NCBI GenBank assembly: GCA_007131895.1
Contig: SLPR01000490.1
Span: 1 to 7,654, forward strand
Source: Bacteroidales bacterium
Lineage (GTDB): Bacteria; Bacteroidota; Bacteroidia; Bacteroidales; UBA7960
Length of the DNA stretch: 7,654 nucleotides
Direction: 5' to 3'
Position numbers and translations under genes: made by a program. Below are positions 1 through 6,343 of the stretch, piece after piece. Each line of letters opens with the position of its first letter. The first letter of the stretch is position 1. The notes below the pieces were generated by a model that saw only the letters and a list, made by a program, of their open reading frames with translations, did not search any database and had not been told where the DNA came from.

Positions 1-1
1 A

Positions 2-448
2 TGGGGCACAGTAACCGGAGCGGGCTCCTACGAGGAGGGCGAAGTGGTAGAAATCTCAGCCATTGCCAACGAGGGTTTTCATTTTCAAAACTGGACCGAC
101 ACCCTGGGCAATGAAATCAGCTCAGAGGCAACCTTTAGCTTTGTCATGCCCGATGCGGATGTTACCCTCCAGGCAATTTTTGCCATTGTCAACCAGGTGG
201 AAGCAGAGAAAGCCAACACCGTCAACCTGTATCCCAACCCTGCCCGCAGCAGTGTGAACATTGTATCCGGCAGCACCCTCCGCGCAGTTCGCATCTCTGA
301 TCTAACCGGAAAGGTGGTTTTTGAGCAGGTGAACACCGGGGGCAATGCCATACGGTTCGAAGTAAATCACTTCCGGCCCGGTATCTACCTGGTTTACATC
401 GAAACCCTTACGGGTACAGAGGTGAGGAAGTTGCAGGTGGTGCGGTAA
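2..448 (+). CDS. C-terminal part of a T9SS-secreted surface/extracellular protein (5' end outside window)
   Basis: The frame is open from the window edge and ends in TAA; 148 residues are visible. Residues about 2-60 look like a divergent InlB-type repeat (starts GTVTGAGSY, has an aromatic-Q-N-W strand, closes with the motif MPDADVTLQAIF). Residues about 75-148 form a type A T9SS sorting domain: YPNPA at 77-81, a central ISDLTGKVVFE strand, then the PGIYLVYIE and LQVVR strands near the end. In this family the domain directs export across the outer membrane and is cleaved off by the sortase-like PorU. The same two-domain ending occurs in the large protease downstream, so the two genes may be neighbouring T9SS cargo paralogues. 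What the missing N-terminal part does cannot be told. A GTG at 44 is only an internal codon of this longer frame. Confidence 0.9.
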   Translation, partial: WGTVTGAGSYEEGEVVEISAIANEGFHFQNWTDTLGNEISSEATFSFVMPDADVTLQAIFAIVNQVEAEKANTVNLYPNPARSSVNIVSGSTLRAVRISDLTGKVVFEQVNTGGNAIRFEVNHFRPGIYLVYIETLTGTEVRKLQVVR

Positions 449-489
449 ACCTAAAAACCAGGCATTTCTGACAACAGAAAACAGAATTC

Positions 490-534
490 AAGAGACAGGC
501 CATGGTAGATTATACAAGGCCTGTCTCTTTTTTT
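490..534 (+). terminator. Intrinsic terminator of the upstream T9SS cargo gene
   Basis: Perfect 12-bp stem, arms 490-501 (AAGAGACAGGCC) and 518-529 (GGCCTGTCTCTT), with a 16-nt loop, followed by a run of seven T at 528-534. It lies 41 nt after the stop codon of the upstream gene and before the promoter of the next one, so the two T9SS cargo genes are probably separate transcripts. Confidence 0.9.
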
Positions 535-562
535 GTATATTCCCCGTCAATACATTAATTTT

Positions 563-594
563 TTTGCAAAAATAGCACAAAAACATTACTTTTG
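563..594 (+). promoter_or_regulatory. Bacteroidota-type sigma-ABfr promoter for the C10 protease gene
   Basis: TTTG at 563-566 fits the -33 element and TACTTTTG at 587-594 fits the -7 consensus TAnnTTTG exactly; they are 20 nt apart, inside the usual 19-21 nt spacing. The region is AT-rich and lies just after the terminator of the preceding gene. Transcription would start near 600, giving a leader of about 200 nt before the ATG at 806. The start site is inferred, not observed. Confidence 0.7.
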
Positions 595-792
595 CGATAA
601 GGTACGGTTTTCTGTCTGCCAAAACCAGTTGTTGCTGTTTGTTATTGATAAATAGTAAAGTCATACCTGCAAGGAAAACAAAAAACACACTCAATCCACC
701 TACACAGATTGCCCTTTTTCAGTCCATTTGACAATCCGGCAGCTTAACACGGGTTTTTACCGCCGTAATGAATGCTTTGCCAAACCAAAAAC

Positions 793-798
793 AGGAGG
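793..798 (+). promoter_or_regulatory. Shine-Dalgarno sequence fixing the protease start
   Basis: AGGAGG ends 7 nt before the ATG at 806. It is a full-strength site, which is noteworthy because many Bacteroidota genes lack one. It selects ATG 806, directly followed by a signal peptide (MKKSVLFLLF), over the in-frame ATG at 728, which would put 26 polar residues in front of that signal peptide. Confidence 0.85.
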
Positions 799-805
799 GA
801 TCATC

Positions 806-3800
806 ATGAAGAAATCTGTACTTTTTTTGTTATTTGCCTTTGTATGTTTTACCCTTATGGGGAACCCGGTAGAATTACAGCGGGCTTCCCATGTTGCTGC
901 CAGCTGGCTGGAGCATATGAATTCCATAAGAGGAAAGTCTGTTGATTTGCGCATAGCGGAATCCTATTCGCACCGCATCAATGACCAGATAATTTTTCAT
1001 ATCATCAACTTTGAGCCCCGGGGGTTTGTGATGGTGGCCGGCAACGATGCTTCGGTTCCCATTTTGGGTTACAGCCTCACTGGCCATGCAGATCTGCATC
1101 AGATGCCACCCGCCTTTACATCATTTGTGCAGGCTTACGAGGAGGCCATACTGGAGATTTACCTGAAGGGACTCTCCAATGTCACCCGCATAGAGCAATG
1201 GCAGCAGATTGAAGCCAAAGAAATTGCTCCTCCGCGCGAACAGGCATTTGTGGAGTCCTTGCTTAAAACCGAATGGAATCAGAATGACCCATGGAATGCA
1301 GCATGCCCCGCCGACACAGCTGGCCCGGGAGGGCATGTGCTTGCCGGGTGCGTGGCAGTGGCCATGGGTCAGATCATGAAATACTGGGAGTACCCAAATC
1401 AGGGCACCGGCTCTCATTGGTACAACCATTCCGATTACGGGCAACTGGAAGCCAACTTCGGCGAAACCACTTATGAATGGGCCGATATGCCTGATGTTTT
1501 TCCAACATCATCAACACAGGAACTTCTCTTTCACCTGGGTGTTTCAGTAAACATGAAGTATGGGCCTAAAGAGTCGGGAGCTTACTCTCACAAGGCAAGA
1601 CAAGCCATGATCAACTATTTTGACTATAGCGCCGATGCCTTGCTGGTCTATAGAAGGGGTTATCCATTCGATCTGTGGTCGGAGTTGTTAAAAAGTCACC
1701 TGGATAACAATATCCCTTTGTATTACACTGGCAGGTCAGGGTTATTTGATAATGGTCATGCTTTTGTATGCGACGGTTACGATGAGTACGGTAATTTTCA
1801 TTTTAACTGGGGATGGAGCGGAGACCATGACGGGTACTTCCATATTGACAGCCTCAACCCGAAAAACAAAGATTATTCATCCTATCAATCGACTATTATA
1901 AATCTGTATCCATCAAACCTGACAATGCCACCGCTGGATGGTGAGGGCATTGCAGGAAACCCTTACCGCATTTCCACCCTTCAGAATCTCAAATGGATTG
2001 CCGAAGATACGGAACGCTGGAGCTATGATTATATACAGACGGCCGATATCGATGCCAGTGCTACCCAATACTGGAACAACGGCCAGGGGTGGGAGCCCAT
2101 CGGCTTTATGAACAGTGAGGAGGATTTTCAACCCTTTGAAGGTACTTATAATGGAAATGGGTTTGTGATTGACGGACTCTATATCAACAGGCCCGGGCAG
2201 GACCATGTGGGATTGTTCGGCTATACGTATATGTCGTCGGTAAAAAACCTGGGGGTAACCAATGCCAATGTTACCGGCAAGGATTGGGTGGGAGCCCTGA
2301 TGGGGGTAAATTACTGCATTGCTGAGGTGGTGAATTGTTTCAGCTCGGGCACTGTGTCGGGGCAGGTGGGCGCAGGAGGTCTGGTGGGGGTAAACTCTGT
2401 TGCTTTGATCAGTAAGAGCTATAACCTGGCCAGCGTGCAGGGTACCGACAATACCGGAGGGCTGTTGGGGATGAATGCCATGTCGGAAGTGGAGTCGTCA
2501 TTCAACGCGGGCATTGTTATGGGAGCACCCATGGTGGGAGGACTGGTGGGTACCAGCTATGAATCCACCGTAAACAACAGCTACAACGAGGGAGATGTAA
2601 TAGCCACGGAATATGCTGGCGGACTGGTTGGCTTCAACATGGCATCCACGGTGAGCAACTCCTACAACAGGGGGCACGTAAATGCTACCATATTTAAAGG
2701 TGGTCTAATCGGTGATGGGTTTTCATCTACGGTAACCAACAGCTACTGGAATACAGAAACTTCGGGGCAGGAAAACTCTGCGGGCGGACTGGGAAGAACC
2801 ACTGAGCAAATGACCTGGCCCCACAGCAACGATACCTATGAAACATGGAACATGAACCAGGTGTGGTCCATCAACTACCTTATCAACGACGGCTACCCCT
2901 TTCATCAGTGGAACCACGCTCTTTTCCCCATGAACCTGGCGGGAAATGCCGGCAACGGTTTTGTGGAGCTGAGCTGGGAGTATCCCGGAATGGAAGATAA
3001 AATGCTGAATTCTGCGGAAAGAAAAGAATCTGTAGCGGATAAAAAGAGTAAGGATAACAAAGGAGTATTTGTGGGGTTTAATATTTACAGGGATTATGTA
3101 GTAATCAATGAGGAGCCTTTGGATGAACCCTGGTATCTTGATCGATCCATAATCAACGGAAACTATTACAAGTACTGGGTTACCATGGTATTTGAAAATT
3201 TTGAATCACCCGCTTCAAATATGGTGCGGATGTATCCCTATTTTCCGTTTCCGTACAATCTTGAGGCCGTAGGCGGCAACAATTACGTATTGTTGGCATG
3301 GCAGCCTCCTTTGGAGGCCGGTGATACCATTTTTCCGGTAAAAGAAAAACCAGAAAGAGAAAAGGAAGAAGACGAGAGTGTATTTTCAGGTTACAGAGTT
3401 TACCGCGGTAATCTTCCTCTGAATGCAGAACCTTTGCAGGATACGCTGTTCATGGATGTGGATGTTACCAACAATGTTGCTTACCGGTATCAGGTAACTG
3501 CCGTCTATAGTGATGGGGAGTCTGATCCGACCAACAGGGTAGAAGTCAGGCCTCGTGCCCCGATACCCCGGGGATTAACGGCCCATGCCAATACCGAAAG
3601 TATTTTTCTTACCTGGCAGGAACCTGAAGATCCGGCGTCTTACGGATCATTGATAAAGAATGGGGACCATGAGCAGGAACTTCTCGGCTACAGGGTTTTT
3701 CGCGACACTCTATCTTTGAACATGACCCCGATCACGGAGCTTGAATATACCGATTTTAATGTCTCTCCCCGCAAGCTCTACCGATACACGGTAAAGGCCG

Positions 3801-5713
3801 TTTACAGCACAACAGTTTCATTGCCATCCAATGTTGCAGAGGCCATGCTGATGGCAGGTGTTGAGCCCCCGGACGGAGATGGCTCTGAACAAAATCCGTT
3901 TCATATTGCCACGCTGGATAACCTTTACTGGATTACCGAAGACCCATCACGATGGGGCTATCATTATATCCAGGTCGCCCATATCGGTGCCGCGGAAACA
4001 AGGGATTGGTTTGATGGCAAAGGATGGGTTCCCATAGGAAGAAACCATAAGTCATTTCTGGGAACGTACGACGGGCAGGAGTATATAATTGATGGTTTGT
4101 ACATGGATGGCAGGGACCTCTTAGGGCTGTTTGGAAAAATTGGTAAGCGTGATGCGGAAACGGTAGCTCAAATCAAAAACCTGGGTATTACCAATATAGA
4201 GATCCATGGAAGATCCCTCCTTGGGGGTCTGGCTGGGTATGCTGAAAACGCATTTATATCGTCTTGCTTCAGCACAGGCTATCTATATGGAGTAAGCAGT
4301 GCAGGAGGGCTTATTGGAGATGGCGCGGTGGGCCTGGTGGTTGAAAATTCTTTCAGCAGCGTCCAGATTGATTGCACCAATTCAGGAAATAATGGCAATT
4401 GCGGTGGCTTTGCAGGGATGCTTTACAATTGTGAAGTTACAGGGTCTTTCAGTGCAGGGGATGTAGATATTTCCCAAAATTTTGCAGGCGGTTTTGCAGG
4501 TAGGACTCAAGGCGTTAGCATCAATAATTCGTATGCCATGGGGAATGTTTCCGGGAATGAATATGTTGGCGGGTTTGCAGGATTTTCCGATGGCATAGCT
4601 CAGTTTACCCATGTTTACAGCAGGGGCCTGGTAAGCAGTCCTGAAAACATAAATACAGGCGGGCTTATGGGTTTTCTACATCCCACTTCCACGGCAACCA
4701 ATAGTTACTGGAATACAGAAACCTCCGGGCAGGAAGCCAGCTCGGGAGGTTCGGGGCGCACTACCGGGCAGATGACATCACCCCATGCCTCCAATACTTA
4801 TGTGAACTGGAATTTTTATGACATCTGGGAAGAAGATGATCAGCACATTTACAACAACGGTTATCCCTACCTGCAATGGCAGAATTTCTTCCCTGACCCG
4901 GTGGTGGTAACCCATGGCATTATGGAGATTGGCCTGCAAACGGCCACTGCTAACGGAAACATCGTTTTTGCCGGCCATTCGGAGGTTACCGCTCACGGCT
5001 TTTGCTGGGATACTGCTGAGCTTCCCGATCTGGACTGCAGTCATAGCAACGAAGGGGCAGCGGTGGGACCCGGTGCATTCACTTCTGTCCTTACCGGGTT
5101 GGAGCCTGCCACCCAATATTACCTGAGGGCCTATTTGGTGCATGATGGGGTCGTTGAATACGGTAATCAGATGTTGTTTTCTACTCTGGCAGAAGATGAT
5201 GAAGAGCCGGAAGAATATGAGGTGGTTTTGGGTGTTGATCCTCCGGAAGCAGGGACGGTGCAGGGAGGTGGAAACTACATTGCCGGGGCGCAGGTCTCTA
5301 TCAATGCTACTCCTCTCGAAGGGTATCTGTTCATTCACTGGACTGGTGATGCAGAGCTTCTGGAAGATGCCACCCAGGCGGTAACCACATTCACCATGCC
5401 GGAAGCCGATGTTTCGCTTACTGCCCATTTTGATCCCGGCACAGGGACTGCAGCCATAGAAAACAGACAAATCAGGGTTTACCCCAATCCGGCCTCACGC
5501 CACGTAAATATAGAAGTTGAAGGGCTTGCCCACGGGCAGGGAACGATAGAATTGTTTAGCCTGCATGGAGAAAACATCCATAAAATACTCCTGGAGGGAA
5601 ATGGAAAACAAATAAAAACCATGGATGTAAGTGCCCTTTATCCCGGAGTTTATATGCTTTACATAAAAGGAGAGCATTTCTCTGAAATCATCAAACTGGT
5701 GATTGGATGGTAA
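806..5713 (+). CDS. Secreted streptopain-family (C10) cysteine protease with GLUG, Fn3-like, InlB-like and T9SS sorting domains
   Basis: Predicted extracellular or surface cysteine endopeptidase of 1635 residues. Residues 1-19 are a Sec signal peptide. About 20-148 match the C10 propeptide (GFVMVAGNDASVPILGYS, then a MPPAF segment). About 150-352 form the papain-like C10 catalytic domain: Cys182 in AGCVAVAMGQIMKYW, His318 in NGHAFV, and Asn334-Trp335 with Trp337 in FNWGWSG. The His-to-Asn spacing of 16 equals that of streptopain (His340, Asn356), so activity is likely. About 377-703 are a GLUG module with seven repeats (467-660). Three Fn3-like domains follow at about 707-813, 814-917 and 918-1016. 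A second GLUG module spans about 1022-1360, with seven repeats at 1105-1315. A fourth Fn3-like domain is at about 1365-1461, an InlB-like domain at 1471-1543 and a type A T9SS sorting domain at 1557-1635 (YPNPA at 1559-1563). Streptopain itself is about 400 residues, so three quarters of this protein is accessory. The accessory modules probably bind or display, but the substrate is unknown. No frameshift is seen. Confidence 0.93.
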   Translation: MKKSVLFLLFAFVCFTLMGNPVELQRASHVAASWLEHMNSIRGKSVDLRIAESYSHRINDQIIFHIINFEPRGFVMVAGNDASVPILGYSLTGHADLHQMPPAFTSFVQAYEEAILEIYLKGLSNVTRIEQWQQIEAKEIAPPREQAFVESLLKTEWNQNDPWNAACPADTAGPGGHVLAGCVAVAMGQIMKYWEYPNQGTGSHWYNHSDYGQLEANFGETTYEWADMPDVFPTSSTQELLFHLGVSVNMKYGPKESGAYSHKARQAMINYFDYSADALLVYRRGYPFDLWSELLKSHLDNNIPLYYTGRSGLFDNGHAFVCDGYDEYGNFHFNWGWSGDHDGYFHIDSLNPKNKDYSSYQSTIINLYPSNLTMPPLDGEGIAGNPYRISTLQNLKWIAEDTERWSYDYIQTADIDASATQYWNNGQGWEPIGFMNSEEDFQPFEGTYNGNGFVIDGLYINRPGQDHVGLFGYTYMSSVKNLGVTNANVTGKDWVGALMGVNYCIAEVVNCFSSGTVSGQVGAGGLVGVNSVALISKSYNLASVQGTDNTGGLLGMNAMSEVESSFNAGIVMGAPMVGGLVGTSYESTVNNSYNEGDVIATEYAGGLVGFNMASTVSNSYNRGHVNATIFKGGLIGDGFSSTVTNSYWNTETSGQENSAGGLGRTTEQMTWPHSNDTYETWNMNQVWSINYLINDGYPFHQWNHALFPMNLAGNAGNGFVELSWEYPGMEDKMLNSAERKESVADKKSKDNKGVFVGFNIYRDYVVINEEPLDEPWYLDRSIINGNYYKYWVTMVFENFESPASNMVRMYPYFPFPYNLEAVGGNNYVLLAWQPPLEAGDTIFPVKEKPEREKEEDESVFSGYRVYRGNLPLNAEPLQDTLFMDVDVTNNVAYRYQVTAVYSDGESDPTNRVEVRPRAPIPRGLTAHANTESIFLTWQEPEDPASYGSLIKNGDHEQELLGYRVFRDTLSLNMTPITELEYTDFNVSPRKLYRYTVKAVYSTTVSLPSNVAEAMLMAGVEPPDGDGSEQNPFHIATLDNLYWITEDPSRWGYHYIQVAHIGAAETRDWFDGKGWVPIGRNHKSFLGTYDGQEYIIDGLYMDGRDLLGLFGKIGKRDAETVAQIKNLGITNIEIHGRSLLGGLAGYAENAFISSCFSTGYLYGVSSAGGLIGDGAVGLVVENSFSSVQIDCTNSGNNGNCGGFAGMLYNCEVTGSFSAGDVDISQNFAGGFAGRTQGVSINNSYAMGNVSGNEYVGGFAGFSDGIAQFTHVYSRGLVSSPENINTGGLMGFLHPTSTATNSYWNTETSGQEASSGGSGRTTGQMTSPHASNTYVNWNFYDIWEEDDQHIYNNGYPYLQWQNFFPDPVVVTHGIMEIGLQTATANGNIVFAGHSEVTAHGFCWDTAELPDLDCSHSNEGAAVGPGAFTSVLTGLEPATQYYLRAYLVHDGVVEYGNQMLFSTLAEDDEEPEEYEVVLGVDPPEAGTVQGGGNYIAGAQVSINATPLEGYLFIHWTGDAELLEDATQAVTTFTMPEADVSLTAHFDPGTGTAAIENRQIRVYPNPASRHVNIEVEGLAHGQGTIELFSLHGENIHKILLEGNGKQIKTMDVSALYPGVYMLYIKGEHFSEIIKLVIGW
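1934..2914 (+). repeat. GLUG module 1 within the protease gene
   Basis: Encodes residues 377-703. It opens with a cap (NPYRISTLQNLKWIAEDTE, then WEPIG, GTYNGNGFVIDGLYI). Seven repeats of about 27 residues follow from 2204, each starting like VGGLVG and ending in a short N-S-Y-N type turn. The module closes with a cap beginning NSYWNTETSGQE and ending YPFHQW. GLUG repeats are known from bacterial surface proteins, including IgA-protease-like and adhesin-like ones; their ligand here is unknown. Confidence 0.85.
3869..4885 (+). repeat. GLUG module 2 within the protease gene (diverged copy of module 1)
   Basis: Encodes residues 1022-1360 and repeats the order of module 1: an opening cap (NPFHIATLDNLYWITED, WVPIG, GTYDGQEYIIDGLYM), seven more divergent GLUG repeats starting at 4118, and a closing cap (NSYWNTETSGQE to YPYLQW). 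DNA identity is highest in the closing cap, where 29 of 32 bases agree between 2729-2760 and 4691-4722. Several repeats here read GGFAG instead of GGLVG, and two carry insertions. Confidence 0.85.
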
Positions 5714-5731
5714 AATTTTCGTGCCAAAATA

Positions 5732-5762
5732 GTGTCGGGGTCACTGCAAGTGGCCCCGACAC
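5732..5762 (+). terminator. Hairpin just after the protease stop, possible terminator
   Basis: Arms 5732-5745 and 5749-5762 pair over 14 bp with one G-T wobble and a GCA triloop; the outer nine pairs are GTGTCGGGG/CCCCGACAC. It starts 18 nt after the TAA. No T run follows on the plus strand, so it may act as a 3'-end processing or stabilising structure rather than a classical intrinsic terminator. Confidence 0.55.
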
Positions 5763-6133
5763 CGATTGCTCTGTGATTAGTGGCCGGACGAACTGAAAGT
5801 CGTCTGACCACAAGGCAGGCACAGGATGAATAGTCGCCACCGGACCAGAACCCTTGCCCGGTCGGGACTCTAAGCTCCCGTCCGGGCTAATTATAACCTT
5901 CTGATCCACCCCCATCCCCTCCCTATCCCGCAGTGGCGGGAGGAGGGGAGTTCGGGCAGTGCTGGTCTGAAGTTCAGGACATTTTATCAAAAGATTGTGT
6001 AGAAAAAGTAGCTGTCGGTAATTATCATCCTTCAAAAGCCTGGACAGAGCGCTCCCTCCCTGCTCGTAGGGAGGGATGTCCGAAGGACAGGGTGGGTCAA
6101 AAGAAAAAAACTGCGCCCCTGCGAGAGGAAAAA

Positions 6134-6161
6134 GACGGAAGACCGAAGACGGAAGACGGAA
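6134..6161. repeat. Four-copy heptamer tandem repeat (GACGGAA)
   Basis: Four 7-bp units in a row: GACGGAA, GACCGAA, GACGGAA, GACGGAA, with one substitution in the second. It lies in the convergent non-coding region, so it is not constrained by reading frame. Confidence 0.85.
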
Positions 6162-6260
6162 GAAAAGCGGAATTGCAACCGACCGAAGCTCAGCGTAGTG
6201 CATTGCACAAACCCAACTTTTCACTTTTCACTATTACCTTTTCATTTAAAGGGTGGGTCA

Positions 6261-6299
6261 AAAAAAACAAAAAAAGGCACCCCACCTATGGGATGCCTT
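6261..6299 (-). terminator. Intrinsic terminator of the lipoprotein gene
   Basis: Read on the minus strand, an 11-bp stem (arms 6299-6289 and 6284-6274) has a 4-nt loop. Its only irregularity, C6280 against A6293, becomes a U-G wobble in minus-strand RNA. A long T-rich tail (seven or more T, one G, seven or more T) follows. It lies 45-70 nt past the TAG of the minus-strand gene, and its orientation assigns it to that gene. Confidence 0.88.
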
Positions 6300-6343
6300 C
6301 TGTATTTGATGACCGCTGTGTTTCTGCGGATTCCTTGCGCGGA

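Larger units (their letters stand above)
5714..6260. other. Convergent intergenic region, hairpin-rich, no convincing gene
   Basis: About 550 bases between the protease stop and the terminator of the opposing lipoprotein gene. Beyond the hairpin at 5732-5762, I see imperfect stem-loops at 5780-5811 (12 bp, one mismatch), 5856-5887 (6+5 bp around a T-T mismatch), 5916-5948 (7+6 bp with a bulge) and 6042-6081 (9-bp core TCCCTCCCT/AGGGAGGGA). The small palindrome TGTCC-GAA-GGACA lies at 6077-6089. Open frames on both strands translate these GC-rich stems into proline/arginine/glycine-rich sequence with no family resemblance, start signal or plausible composition. I read the stretch as accumulated palindromic repeat elements, not as coding DNA. 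Confidence 0.6.

Noticed and set aside
728..805. In-frame upstream start that would lengthen the protease by 26 residues
   Set aside because: The extension is polar and would bury the signal peptide. ATG 806 has AGGAGG at ideal spacing and directly starts a signal sequence.
2204..4750. Regular repeated DNA that might suggest a CRISPR-like or satellite array
   Set aside because: The periodicity is at protein level (about 27 residues), diverged at DNA level and in a single uninterrupted reading frame: GLUG repeats, not an array.
4778..5470. 230-residue open frame on the minus strand
   Set aside because: It lies wholly inside the Fn3-like/InlB-like part of the protease gene on the opposite strand, has no recognisable domain and no initiation signal.
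6198..6208. Palindrome GTGCA-T-TGCAC as an operator candidate
   Set aside because: Arms are only 5 bp, it is isolated, and it lies between gene ends rather than near any promoter.
5691..6224. 177-residue open frame on the minus strand after the protease
   Set aside because: It overlaps the protease end, and its sequence (proline- and arginine-rich stretches such as TPLLPPLRDREGMG) is just the translation of GC-rich hairpins. It looks like a spurious ORF from palindromic repeats.
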